This document shows, piece by piece, positions 32,717-41,504 of a stretch of DNA of 64,000 nucleotides. The stretch lies in contig NZ_JARZHG010000004.1 in NCBI RefSeq assembly GCF_029946505.1, positions 62,001 through 126,000 on the forward strand, in the 5' to 3' direction. Source of the DNA: Polyangium sp. y55x31. GTDB lineage: Bacteria; Myxococcota_A; Polyangia; Polyangiales; Polyangiaceae. The notes beneath the pieces are model-generated. The model did not search any database. It was not told where the DNA came from and saw only the letters and a program-made list of their open reading frames with translations. The first letter of the stretch is position 1, and the number at the start of each line of letters is the position of its first letter. A program made the position numbers and the translations under genes.

Positions 32717-33451
32717 ATGACGACCGTATCCAGCGAGCAACAACAAGCGGTCGCGGGGGCGCAAAGCGACGGCAGCGCCGTCCAGAAATGCGCCATCATC
32801 GTGGTGATCGACCCCGGCCACGGCGACCGCCTCAAGGCGGGCAACCCCGTCGATCCGGGCGCCGTCTCCGGCACCATTTACGAGAGCAACATCGCGCTCG
32901 ACGTCGGCAAGAAGCTGAAATCGAAGCTCGAAGCGAAGACGGACTGCATCCAGGCCGTGTACCTGACGCGCGAGGGCGAGATCACCGAGGTGCGCCCGAG
33001 GCTCAAATGGCGCGTCGCCATCGCCAAGGAGAAGAAGGCGAACCTCTTCATCAGCCTTCACCTCGACGCGGCCGGCGCGTCGGCCTCGGGCCAATCCGCC
33101 CTCTATCACCCGAGTTATCCCCATTCGAAGACGCTCGCGTCGACGGTCGCGGGGCGCGCCAAGATCATCAAGAGCCGCGGCGCCAAGTCCCGCGACAACC
33201 TCTACGTGATCAACCTCAAGTATTTCGGCCCGGATACGAAGGCCTCGATCCTGATCGAGCTCGGGTTCATCACGAACGACGCCGATCGGAATGCCTGCCA
33301 GACGCAGGGAGACGCGATCGCCCAGGAGATCGCCGACTCCGTCGCCGATTTCGTCCTGGCGAACAAGGCCATCTTCTCGGCCACGCCGAAGGCCGCCGCG
33401 GGCACGCCCGCCAACGTGCCCATCCCGCGGCCGCGGCCGACCAATCGATGA
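32717..33451 (+). CDS. N-acetylmuramoyl-L-alanine amidase, putative type VI effector 2
   Basis: A 244-residue paralogue of the upstream amidase, 21 bases away. Motifs: IIVVIDPGHGD (His), GTIYESNIALDVG (Glu), NLFISLHLDAAG (His), ILIELGFITND (Glu). The N-terminus MTTVSSEQQQAVAGAQ resembles that of amidase 1 and lacks a signal peptide. The C-terminal extension after residue 220 is Ala-rich and ends VPIPRPRPTNR, a motif repeated at the N-terminus of the partial gene at 1-614. It may be a secretion or docking tag; that is inference. It closes the type VI operon and converges on the gene at 33458, only 6 bases away. Confidence 0.93.
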   Translation: MTTVSSEQQQAVAGAQSDGSAVQKCAIIVVIDPGHGDRLKAGNPVDPGAVSGTIYESNIALDVGKKLKSKLEAKTDCIQAVYLTREGEITEVRPRLKWRVAIAKEKKANLFISLHLDAAGASASGQSALYHPSYPHSKTLASTVAGRAKIIKSRGAKSRDNLYVINLKYFGPDTKASILIELGFITNDADRNACQTQGDAIAQEIADSVADFVLANKAIFSATPKAAAGTPANVPIPRPRPTNR

Positions 33452-33457
33452 TTTCGT

Positions 33458-34693
33458 TCACGCGCTGAGCCACGTCCGGTCGATCCCCGCGCCCAGTTCG
33501 GGCGAGAGAATCAGGCGACCCGGCACGACGAGTTTCAGCGGCGCGAGGCTCGCCTGCGCCATTCCCGGACCGGGAACGGGGAAGATGTGCAGCGCGGCGC
33601 CGTCGGCACTTCTGTAGAGATCCACCCGAATGGCGCCGCCGCGCGTCGCCCGCATGGCCCCGATCAGGGAACGGAACACCCATCGCGCCAGGGTGTTCGG
33701 ATCCGCATCGACCACGACGGATTCGATGTCGCAAAGGACGATCTCGACGTTGCGTACGGACGCCTCGGTCCGGAGCAGTTCCAATAGATCACGCACCAGA
33801 GCATCGAGCTGGATCGGACGCGGCGCCGCGGCCTCGTCCCGCGCGAGCACTCTCCACAAGGCCGCGTGACGCCGGAACTGCTCGAGGAGCGTGGTCGCGA
33901 GCGCGAGCAGCTCACGCGCGTGCGTCAAACGGTGGGAGGAGAGCTCCTCCGCGGCAAACGCCAGCCGAAGGCGCACGGCCGCCTGTGCCTGCACGATGTC
34001 CCCGAGGAGCCGATCGAGCGCCTCGGCCCAATGGTCCCGCGCCACGAGCACCCGCTCGAGATCCCCCTCGAGCCGCGCAGCCAGGAGATCCATTTCGATG
34101 CCATGCGCGGCGCACAGCATGATCTCGCGCAGCCGATACACGACCTCGGGCCTGCGCACGGAGACGCTGAGCACGCCGGCCATCGCTCCGGTGCCGTCGC
34201 GCAGCGGGATCCCCTGGCAGGTGAACGCCTGAAACCCTTCGATGAAATGCTCCGGCCCGACGAGCTCCACGTATCCATTTTCCGCGATGGCCGTGCCAAT
34301 TCCATTCGTCCCGCAGGCCGCCTCATCGAGCAGCGCGCCGGGGCCGGGGACGCGCTCGGGGCCATGGATCGTCTGCTGGTCGCCGAGCACGTCGAGGACC
34401 ACCGCCTGCGAATCCCCCAGCATGGCAGCGTGGCGCTCGCGCCCCGACGCACGCGAAAGCGCCTGCATGTATGGCTGCGCGGCGCGAACGAGCGCGTCCT
34501 GCCGGTCGCGCAGGCGCTCGACGTCGAGAGTGCCGAGCCCCTCGGCGCGCGGACGTCGCGGATCGGCGCCGCCGAGATGCGAGCGCTCCCAGGAGCGCAG
34601 CACGTGTGGACGTAAAAGCGTCGATGAAATGGCCCCCGTCGAGCGGTACATCCGCCCTGCCTCGAGGGCCCCCTCCAAGGACAACGTAACCAT
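33458..34693 (-). CDS. AcoR-type GAF sensor protein with degenerate kinase core
   Basis: A 411-residue protein; the ATG at 34693 follows GGGAGGGG. Residues about 25-190 match the N-terminal sensory region of AcoR/DhaR sigma-54 activators (RSWERSHLGG, AACGTNGIGTAIAENGY, VGPEHFIEGFQAFTCQGIPL, VLSVSVRRPE). No AAA+ domain follows. A helical segment and a histidine-kinase-like tail come instead: a region where the phospho-accepting His would be expected (HRLTHARELLALATTLLEQF) and a weak ATPase-like end without clear N, G1 or G2 boxes. It is probably a non-catalytic signalling protein. It is divergent from the hybrid PAS-GAF kinase at 34853, which may be its partner. Confidence 0.75.
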   Translation of the reverse strand: MVTLSLEGALEAGRMYRSTGAISSTLLRPHVLRSWERSHLGGADPRRPRAEGLGTLDVERLRDRQDALVRAAQPYMQALSRASGRERHAAMLGDSQAVVLDVLGDQQTIHGPERVPGPGALLDEAACGTNGIGTAIAENGYVELVGPEHFIEGFQAFTCQGIPLRDGTGAMAGVLSVSVRRPEVVYRLREIMLCAAHGIEMDLLAARLEGDLERVLVARDHWAEALDRLLGDIVQAQAAVRLRLAFAAEELSSHRLTHARELLALATTLLEQFRRHAALWRVLARDEAAAPRPIQLDALVRDLLELLRTEASVRNVEIVLCDIESVVVDADPNTLARWVFRSLIGAMRATRGGAIRVDLYRSADGAALHIFPVPGPGMAQASLAPLKLVVPGRLILSPELGAGIDRTWLSA

Positions 34694-34852
34694 GGCCCCT
34701 CCCACCTCAGAGCGAGAGCTTGGTTCGAGCGTCTACCCTCCGCCCCCCAGTTGCGTGTAGACTACATCCTGGGGAGTGTACGCGCGATCTGCGGCCGGTG
34801 TCCACGGGTTTGCCGAATATGCGAATACCTGACGAACCTACCGTGACGTAAG
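34694..34852. promoter_or_regulatory. Divergent region between two signalling genes
   Basis: These 159 bases lie between the starts of the AcoR-type sensor gene and the PAS-GAF kinase gene. They are AT-richer near 34755-34770 (GTAGACTACATCC) and 34818-34850. Both promoters should lie here; no specific element was identified. Confidence 0.4.
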
Positions 34853-36535
34853 ATGAAGTCGAACCGCGCCATGGTGGACCGAGGGGAGCGACCCGACACG
34901 ACGTTCGATCTGGCGGCCGTGGGGATGGCGTTCGTCTCTCTCGATGGCGTCTTGCTCCACGCCAACCCAAAGCTCTGCGACGCGCTCGGCCACAGCCTGG
35001 ACGAGATCGCGGGGCGCTCCACGCAGGACCTCCGGCATCCGGACGACGCGGAGGCCGCCCTCCAGCACATCCAGGTGCTACGCGAGGGCGTCGTCCAATC
35101 CGCTACGAGCGAGGAGCGCTTGCTGCGAAGGGATGGCTCGCCGTTATGGGTCGCCGTCACGCGCTCCGTCGCCCGCAGCCCCTCGGGGGCGCCGCTCTAC
35201 ATCCTCGAGGTCATGCATGAAATCGGGCGCTACAAGCGCGCCGAGGAGGCGCGGGAGAGGGACCTCGCCGGCGAGCGGGCGGCGCGTATTCGGGTCGAGC
35301 TGGCCGAGGCGCGAATGTCCCGCCTCCAGACGATCACATCCGAGCTCGCGCGCGCCCTGACGCCCACCGAGGTCGCGGACGTCGTGCTCCGGCAGGGGCT
35401 CGCCGCCGTCTATGCCGACGCGGGGTACGTCGCGCTGCTCGGCGAGGAGGGCGTGATCGAGCTGCTGCTCGCCCCCGGCTATCCGGAAGAGATCGTCGAG
35501 CGCTTGCGCCGCATTCCCCTCACCGCAGCTCTGCCGTCCGCCGATTGCATTCGCACCGGCCGCTTCCTCGTTTACGATTCCCAGGAAACCTTCTGCGCGA
35601 CCTACCCCGATGCGCCGCCGCAGCGCTGGGCCAACACCTGGGTGATCATCCCGATGAAGGTCGGCGGCCGGACGATCGGGGCGCTCGGCGTCACGTACGT
35701 CGATACCTGCCGGATCACCCAGGAAGATCGGGCATACATGTGCACGCTCGCGCAGCAATGCGCGCAGGCCCTGGAGCGGTCGCGCCTGTACGAGGCGGAG
35801 CAGCGGGCGCGGCTCGCGCGCGAAGAGGCGCTCGCCATCGCGGCGCACGACCTCCGGAATCCTCTCTCGGCGATGACGCTGGTCGCCTCGTCGATGATGC
35901 GGGCGGCGCCGGACGACGCGACCGGGCAATGGGTCCGCGAGCGCGCGCAAAAGCTCAAGGCGACGGCCGAGCACGCGATGGAGCTGCTCCACAACCTCCT
36001 CGACGCCGCGATCATCGAGGCGAATACCCTGACGCTCGAGCGCGAGCGGTGCGAGGTCGACGCGCTCCTCGCCGAGGTCGCCGAGATCCACGCGCCGCTC
36101 GCCGAGCAAAAAAAAATCGGGCTCGGCCCCCGCCCGCTCGGCCGGGCCGCGGTGACGACGTGCGACCGCGGACGCGTGATCCAGGTCCTCTCGAACCTCC
36201 TCGGCAATGCATTGAAGTTCACCCCCGCGGGCGGAGCGATCACGCTCTCGGCCGAGCTCGACGGCGCCTTCGTGCGATTTTCGGTCGCGGACACGGGGCC
36301 AGGGATCCGGCCGGAGGACGTCCCGCGTCTCTTCGATCGCTACTGGCGTCCGCGGGCGGTGCGCGGCGCGGGAACGGGGCTCGGCCTGTACATCGTCAAG
36401 GGGATCGTCGAGGCCCACGGCGGGCGCGTCTCCGTCGACAGCAAGCTCGGCGTGGGGACGACGTTCTCGTTCACCCTCCCCATCAAACCGATCGAGCACG
36501 CTTCGCCGCGGAATGCACGAAAGGGCCCTCGCTGA
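34853..36535 (+). CDS. PAS-GAF sensor histidine kinase
   Basis: A 560-residue cytoplasmic kinase without membrane segments. Order: PAS domain (about 18-128, FDLAAVGMAFVSLDGVLLHA, EERLLRRDGSPLWVAV), coiled linker (RYKRAEEARERDLAGERAAR), GAF domain (about 165-305, NTWVIIPMKVGGRTIGALGV), HisKA with the phospho-accepting His in AIAAHDLRNPLSAM (about 330), HATPase_c with N box LSNLLGNALKFTP, G1 VADTGPGIRPED and G2 GAGTGLGLYIVKGI. No receiver domain is attached and no response regulator lies adjacent, so it is an orphan kinase as is common in myxobacteria. Its last 53 bases overlap the convergent gene at 36483. Confidence 0.94.
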   Translation: MKSNRAMVDRGERPDTTFDLAAVGMAFVSLDGVLLHANPKLCDALGHSLDEIAGRSTQDLRHPDDAEAALQHIQVLREGVVQSATSEERLLRRDGSPLWVAVTRSVARSPSGAPLYILEVMHEIGRYKRAEEARERDLAGERAARIRVELAEARMSRLQTITSELARALTPTEVADVVLRQGLAAVYADAGYVALLGEEGVIELLLAPGYPEEIVERLRRIPLTAALPSADCIRTGRFLVYDSQETFCATYPDAPPQRWANTWVIIPMKVGGRTIGALGVTYVDTCRITQEDRAYMCTLAQQCAQALERSRLYEAEQRARLAREEALAIAAHDLRNPLSAMTLVASSMMRAAPDDATGQWVRERAQKLKATAEHAMELLHNLLDAAIIEANTLTLERERCEVDALLAEVAEIHAPLAEQKKIGLGPRPLGRAAVTTCDRGRVIQVLSNLLGNALKFTPAGGAITLSAELDGAFVRFSVADTGPGIRPEDVPRLFDRYWRPRAVRGAGTGLGLYIVKGIVEAHGGRVSVDSKLGVGTTFSFTLPIKPIEHASPRNARKGPR

Positions 36536-36845
36536 TCGCCGGCGTCGCGCCGAGCAGCCCCGCGCGCCGGTCGGCCTCTTCCATACGCCGGGCCCTTCTG
36601 CGGTGGCGGTGGATCACCACGAAGCCGACGAGGCCATTGACGAGCAAGAGCGCGTTCGTGGCGATGAAGACCCAGTTTCCCAGAAGCACGCTGTACGACG
36701 TGAACCCGATCGAGGCCGCGGTTTGCCCGATCCACAGCCATCGCGACACGCCCGCGACCGAGCCGCTGCGCCACTGTTTCCAGTTTTGCCCGGTGAGCGT
36801 GGCGAGCAGGATGAGCGAGCTGACCCAGCCAATGAGCTCCGTCAT
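36483..36845 (-). CDS. SemiSWEET/PQ-loop-like small membrane protein
   Basis: A 120-residue protein with three hydrophobic helices (about 4-18, 37-55, 58-80) and a basic C-terminal tail. The first helix followed by TGQNWKQWRSGSVAGVSRWL resembles the PQ-loop pattern of SemiSWEET sugar transporters, in which a dimer forms the channel. FTSYSVLLGNWVFIATNALL fits the third helix. The cytoplasmic tail (HRHRRRARRMEEADRR) and the last residues overlap the end of the kinase gene on the other strand by 53 bases. The substrate is unknown. Homology to SemiSWEET is by eye. Confidence 0.72.
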   Translation of the reverse strand: MTELIGWVSSLILLATLTGQNWKQWRSGSVAGVSRWLWIGQTAASIGFTSYSVLLGNWVFIATNALLLVNGLVGFVVIHRHRRRARRMEEADRRAGLLGATPAISEGPFVHSAAKRARSV

Positions 36846-36969
36846 GCGCCTCTGCCCGCATCTGGGGCCGGGCTCCGCGTTCGCCAGGGAGATCCCTCGT
36901 TTCCTTCACAAGCCCGGCAGACTCGACAACACGGGGCAGGGCCCGAGGTTTCATCGAGGAGGCGAGCGC

Positions 36970-37416
36970 ATGAGACGAAATACGACTCTTCCGTTGGTCC
37001 TGGCAGCTCTCTCGTGGAGCCCCGTCGCCATGGCGCGAGACTACTTGATCAGCGCGCGGACATGCAGCGTGGAGGACGCCGACAATGACGACTCCTACAT
37101 TTATCTCACGATCAACGGGAGTACGGGCCGGCTGAACAATCACCATCTGCACTCTCCGTCCCGGGACGACTTCGAGACGGGGGCCACCGACGTCTACCGG
37201 ATCAACGCCCCGAACCTCGGGACGATCCGGAACATGATCGTCCGCATCAGCGGCAATGACGGATGGTGCTTCGAGTGGATCAAGGTGACGGACGTGGCCA
37301 CCGGCGCGAACTGGCGGGTCACGTACAATGCCTTCATCGATGGCGACTCGGAGTGGCCGCCGATCGTGTATTGTCCCCTCGAGGGTCGGCACGAGGGCGT
37401 CTGCTCCGCGCAGTAA
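36970..37416 (+). CDS. Secreted PLAT/LH2-domain protein
   Basis: A 148-residue protein with a signal peptide (LPLVLAALSWSPVAMA). The mature part is one PLAT/LH2 beta-sandwich: DYLISARTCSVEDADNDDS, YIYLTINGSTGR, FETGATDVYRINAPNLGTIR and GWCFEWIKVTDVATG. PLAT domains bind lipids, proteins or polysaccharides and contain Ca-binding positions; the Asp-rich loop EDADNDD fits. The ATG at 36970 follows GGAGGCGAGC. It stands alone between the SemiSWEET-like gene (divergent) and the DUF2169 gene (convergent). Confidence 0.82.
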   Translation: MRRNTTLPLVLAALSWSPVAMARDYLISARTCSVEDADNDDSYIYLTINGSTGRLNNHHLHSPSRDDFETGATDVYRINAPNLGTIRNMIVRISGNDGWCFEWIKVTDVATGANWRVTYNAFIDGDSEWPPIVYCPLEGRHEGVCSAQ

Positions 37417-37447
37417 ACGCGGCTCGCCGATCGTCCTCGGCCCCCCA

Positions 37448-40054
37448 TCAAGTCTTGGCCCCGGCCGTCCCGCGCTCCGGCACGGTGACCGTCCCGATCG
37501 CGAGCGCCCGGAGCGCCTCGCCCCGCGCCTCGTATTGGTCCTGCGCCGGATGCAGCTCGCCCACGAGCCGCGCCCGGAATTTGCGGAACATCGGCAACTT
37601 GCGGGCGACCACGTCCGGCGCGTACACCACGATGGGTTGGCTGTCCGCGTGAATCCGGAGGAGCAGCCGGAGGTACGTCCCGCCGAGCACCTCGCGCTTC
37701 TGGTAATGACGTCCGCCGATCAGCGCCCGCTCGGCTTGCATGTCGAGCGCGTCCGCGGGCAAACCCTTCTTCTCCCGGGTGAATGCCTCGCGGATCCGGT
37801 TCGACAAACCCTCCGGCACGACCGGCGCCCACGACAACCCCGAGCGCGCGATGAACTTGTCCGCCGCCTCGACGGCTGCCTTGAGCCCCTCGTCCGTGGG
37901 CCCGACGAGCGGCGCCGCCGCGGTCGAAAGCGCCTTCAGCGTCTCCATTTCGTCGAACGGCGTCTCGATCTCGCCGCCCACGAGCACGATCGGCGTCGCG
38001 TATTTCCCGTCCTCGCGAATGGCCTGGTCCATGAGCTCCACGAGGCTCCGGTCGTCCATTCGATCGGCGCGGGCGAGGATCTCGAAGATCTCGCGGCGAT
38101 CTTCGATTTCCCAGGCCTCCTTGCCGGCGAGCACGTCGTCGATCTCCTTGTCGGCGCCGCGCTGCTCGAGCTCGGAGAGCAGCCGCTTCCACGCGGGCAC
38201 GCGCCGGATGCGCGGCACGAAGCTCGGCTCGAACCACACGAGATGCAATAGCTCGCGGACGATGACGGGCTTCTGCGCCTCCTCCTCCGCGACGAGCGCG
38301 CGAATCTCCCGGCGCGGCGCGCTCCACGGGCGCACGCCCGCCGCTTCATTCGAGGCGCCGAGCGCGCCGCCGTCGGACGCCGTCTCCTTGGGCGCCTCCG
38401 CGACCGCCGCCGCAGCCGCGGCCGCCGCCGTGCCGAGCGTCTCGCGCCCCGGGGCCACGCCGCCGGGCGCGCCGCCCGCCCACGGGCTCGGCGCGCGGCC
38501 GCCCTCCGAGGACGACGTTCCCGGACGAACCGGCGGGGGGACCGCCGGCGGGCGCGACGGGGGTGCCGTGGGAATCGTGGAAACAGCCACGGGCGCAGGG
38601 ACCGGCACGGGCGCAGGGACCGGCACGGAGACGACCGGCGGCGGCGCGGCCACGGGTGCAGGCGGCACGGGCGCGGGCACGACGGGCGGGACGAACGCGG
38701 GCGTCGAGATCGGCTGAGGCTTGGGCGCGGGCGGCGACACCGACGGCGCGGGCTTGGGCACGGGCGGCACGGGCGCGGGGGAGACGACGGTCCCCGGCAG
38801 CGAGGCGCGTGCCGCCGCGGGCAAGGGCGGGGGCTTCATCGTCGGCGGCTGCGGCGTCTGGAGCTGCTGCGGCCAGGGGCGCGCTGCCGGAGCGGCCGAC
38901 GATTGGAACGGCAGATCCGCCGCGAGCGAGGGCTGCGGCTCACGCGCGGCCGGCTGCAAGGACGCGGCCGCGAAGGGCAGCGCCGCGCGGCGCGCTGCCT
39001 CGGCCTCCATCTGCGAGATCACGTTCGTCTGGGTATGGTCGTCCTCCGAAAACCCCTTCGACTCCGCGGCCGCCATGGTCTGGACGATCTCGCCCCAGCT
39101 CATCTCGTGGCCGGGCAGCTCCATTCCGACGATCACGCGTCCCGGCTCGTCCGGCCGCGAAAGGGGGATTTGCACGCGCCAGGTGAGCGTGGCGATCCCG
39201 CGGTCCGTATCGATCCAGAGCGCGTCGGCGCGCACCTTCTGCCGTTGCGCCGGCCCTTGCCCGCGGTCGACGAAGATGGCGGGACGCACGCCCGGCAGGT
39301 TCGTCACGAGCCGCGTATGCTCCGGGTGCAGGTTCTCGAGCACGATTCGCTCGTTGTCGCGCAGCGCCGTGAGGAGCTGATCCGAGGGCGCGGCATTGAA
39401 ATATGCCTCGCTCGGCCCATCGAGCCCCATGCCTGCGGGCGGCGGTGCGCGCCCGACGAGGTCCGCGCGCGAGGGCCAGCTCGTCGCGATCGGCGCGTAA
39501 CACACGGGCGGCACGAAATCCTCGGCCGAGGAGACGTAAATCCCGAGGGGCTGCAGGTTCGGCAGCGCGCGCCTTCCATATCCATCGCGCACGTCGGCGC
39601 GCACGCCGACGGGGTTGTTCGTGCCGGGCCCGCCGCCTGCGCGCTCCCACGTGAGGCGCATGCGGGAAAACCGGCTGCCTTCCTGGAGCGAGCCGTCGGG
39701 CAGGAACGAGCGATCGCAGAACACCTCGATCGACTTGTCGACCTCGCCGACGATGAGGCGGGCCACGAGGGATCGGACGGGCTGCTGGTTCGGCGCGTAG
39801 GCATAACCGACGAGCGTGACCTCGGGGCGCGGCTTCTGCGGCACGAGGTCGCTCGCGGCGCGCAGGCTCCGGTTCGGGTCGTCGTCCCAGTGATCGTCGG
39901 CCTCATTGAGGGCCTCTTGCTCGTTGCTGAGCACGGCCTCGCCGGGCTGGAGCCAATACGTGGCCTTGCAAACGACCGTGAGGACGAAGCCCCCTGCGCG
40001 CTTCTGCCACACGAGAGATCCGGTGCGCAGGGGACCGACCGAGAGGATTTGCAT
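37448..40054 (-). CDS. DUF2169-domain protein, type VI secretion-associated
   Basis: An 868-residue protein from MQILSVGPLRTG; a GTG 27 bases earlier is an alternative. Residues 1-330 match DUF2169 (VLTVVCKATYWLQPGE, SDLVPQKPRPEVTLVGYAYA, SWPSRADLVG, RTNLPGVRPAIFV-like). This family is known to occur with VgrG, DUF4150 and pentapeptide genes in type VI effector loci. Residues about 380-560 are a Pro/Ala/Val low-complexity linker, and the final 300 residues form a separate helical domain (AWKRLLSELEQRGADKEI, YLRLLLRIHADSQPIVVYAP). It lies 4 kb beyond the vgrG island, so it may belong to the same secretion network. The function of DUF2169 is unknown. Confidence 0.85.
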   Translation of the reverse strand: MQILSVGPLRTGSLVWQKRAGGFVLTVVCKATYWLQPGEAVLSNEQEALNEADDHWDDDPNRSLRAASDLVPQKPRPEVTLVGYAYAPNQQPVRSLVARLIVGEVDKSIEVFCDRSFLPDGSLQEGSRFSRMRLTWERAGGGPGTNNPVGVRADVRDGYGRRALPNLQPLGIYVSSAEDFVPPVCYAPIATSWPSRADLVGRAPPPAGMGLDGPSEAYFNAAPSDQLLTALRDNERIVLENLHPEHTRLVTNLPGVRPAIFVDRGQGPAQRQKVRADALWIDTDRGIATLTWRVQIPLSRPDEPGRVIVGMELPGHEMSWGEIVQTMAAAESKGFSEDDHTQTNVISQMEAEAARRAALPFAAASLQPAAREPQPSLAADLPFQSSAAPAARPWPQQLQTPQPPTMKPPPLPAAARASLPGTVVSPAPVPPVPKPAPSVSPPAPKPQPISTPAFVPPVVPAPVPPAPVAAPPPVVSVPVPAPVPVPAPVAVSTIPTAPPSRPPAVPPPVRPGTSSSEGGRAPSPWAGGAPGGVAPGRETLGTAAAAAAAAVAEAPKETASDGGALGASNEAAGVRPWSAPRREIRALVAEEEAQKPVIVRELLHLVWFEPSFVPRIRRVPAWKRLLSELEQRGADKEIDDVLAGKEAWEIEDRREIFEILARADRMDDRSLVELMDQAIREDGKYATPIVLVGGEIETPFDEMETLKALSTAAAPLVGPTDEGLKAAVEAADKFIARSGLSWAPVVPEGLSNRIREAFTREKKGLPADALDMQAERALIGGRHYQKREVLGGTYLRLLLRIHADSQPIVVYAPDVVARKLPMFRKFRARLVGELHPAQDQYEARGEALRALAIGTVTVPERGTAGAKT

Positions 40055-40206
40055 CGGGCCGGAGCCTATCTCAAATGGCACGGGATCGATGGGAAAAATG
40101 GTCTGACGCGGCGCGGGGATGGATGATGCGGGCGACGCGCGCTTCGCAGCGGTGCGTCATGCGCTACCCGTTGACGCCGCGAGGGCGGGTCGATACCCCT
40201 TCGCAC

Positions 40207-40653
40207 ATGCACAAACCAATCTCGGGTACGACGACAGGAAGGTTTCTGCTCCTCGGCCTCGGTCTTGGCCTCGGGCTCGTCGCGAGCCGGAGCGCGTCCG
40301 GGGAGCCCGTGGAGGAAGATGGTGTGCCGCCCGGCATGGTGGCTCACGTCGAAGGCGGGGTTTGTCCCCCTGGATGGGCGCCGGCGCCGAACGTCGAGGG
40401 ACGGCTCGTCGTCGCGGTCGCCGAAGGCAAGGATGTCGGGGTGCAGGTCGGCGAGCCCCTCGGAGACCGCGAGGATCGCACGCACACCCACGACTATGCG
40501 GGGGAGATCGCCCTGCCTTCGAAGGCGATCGCGGCCGCCGACGGGGACAACCAGGCCGGTGCGCAGGCGCAAACGTACACCATTGCAGGGACCACCGACC
40601 CGGGTGTATCGGGCCTTCCTTTCGTGCAGGTGATGGCATGCGTCAAGCAATGA
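40207..40653 (+). CDS. Secreted R-x-H-T-H protein (tail-collar-like), small
   Basis: A 148-residue protein. I chose the ATG at 40207 because it opens a good signal peptide (FLLLGLGLGLGLVASRSASG); a longer frame from 40075 has no such signal at its start. The mature part has the layout CPPGWAPAPNVEGRLVVAV, EPLGDREDRTHTHDYAGE and GLPFVQVMACVKQ. The order C-P-x-G-W, G-R, R-x-H-T-H and a terminal L-x-x-C resembles phage tail-collar/fibre tip domains. Its TGA overlaps the ATG of the next gene, whose product contains two units of the same type. Confidence 0.78.
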   Translation: MHKPISGTTTGRFLLLGLGLGLGLVASRSASGEPVEEDGVPPGMVAHVEGGVCPPGWAPAPNVEGRLVVAVAEGKDVGVQVGEPLGDREDRTHTHDYAGEIALPSKAIAAADGDNQAGAQAQTYTIAGTTDPGVSGLPFVQVMACVKQ

Positions 40654-41504
40654 AACATGTGGCCACGATCGCGGCGATTGCTCTTCTCACGGCCTGCGCG
40701 GCCGGTTCGGTCTCGACGACCGGCGGCGGCTCGGAGGGTGCCGGCGGTGGCGGAGCCGGCGGGAGCGGCGGCGGCGGCGCGGGCGGCGGCCCCGGGCCGC
40801 GCGGCGACGCAATGCCCACGAACACGATCGGGTTTTTCCAGGTCCCTGCCTGCCCGAACGGATGGGAGCCGTACAAGGCCGCGGCCGGGCGAACGATCTT
40901 GCCGACGATTGCCGACGCGGCGGGCGGGACGACCGTGGGCGAACCGCTCCTGAGCGGCGAAGAGCGGCCCCACACGCACGGGGTGCGTGCCACGTTCGAC
41001 CTCGTCCCCATCACGTATGCAGGCGTCTCGGGCGGCGGCAACAATGGCGTCGCCGCGGCCGGCGCGGTCGAATTCGCGACGACGTCCGAGGAATCCTCCA
41101 CGGGTTTGCCCTACGTACAGCTCCTCGCGTGCAAAAAACTCGCGGAGCCCGTGGCCGGGGTCAAACCCTTGCCGAAGGGCATGCAGATCTTTTACGATGG
41201 CCCGAAGTGCCCCGCGGGCTTTCAGCAGGCCGCCTCGACACAAGGAAGGCTCGTCGTGGGCCTGCCGAAAGACGCGCCCTCGGATCTCTCGTTCGGCGGC
41301 GAACCCCTCTCGAGCGCGACCCCGCGCACGCATACCCACGGAGGCGAGGTCTCGCTCGCCACGACCTCCCACGGAATCGCGCTCGTGAGCAACGGCGCCG
41401 CGACCGGGTATGCCCGAAACGACACGTACACGAGCCAAGCGGAGACGGACGCGAGCGAGGCGGCGCTCCCCTGGATCGAGCTGATCCATTGCGAAAAACT
41501 GTGA
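40650..41504 (+). CDS. Lipoprotein with two R-x-H-T-H (tail-collar-like) units
   Basis: A 284-residue lipoprotein: signal peptide with lipobox LLTAC, a Gly/Ser-rich linker (GGGSEGAGGGGAGGSGGG), then two homologous units. Unit 1 has CPNGWEPYKAAAGRTILP, GEERPHTHGV and GLPYVQLLACKK; unit 2 has CPAGFQQAASTQGRLVVG, ATPRTHTHGGEV and ALPWIELIHCEK. Both match the preceding 148-residue protein. His pairs in the R-x-H-T-H motif could bind metal, as in tail-fibre tips; this is inference. The ATG at 40650 overlaps the previous stop (ATGA), and the TGA overlaps the GTG of the methyltransferase gene (GTGA). Confidence 0.85.
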   Translation: MKHVATIAAIALLTACAAGSVSTTGGGSEGAGGGGAGGSGGGGAGGGPGPRGDAMPTNTIGFFQVPACPNGWEPYKAAAGRTILPTIADAAGGTTVGEPLLSGEERPHTHGVRATFDLVPITYAGVSGGGNNGVAAAGAVEFATTSEESSTGLPYVQLLACKKLAEPVAGVKPLPKGMQIFYDGPKCPAGFQQAASTQGRLVVGLPKDAPSDLSFGGEPLSSATPRTHTHGGEVSLATTSHGIALVSNGAATGYARNDTYTSQAETDASEAALPWIELIHCEKL

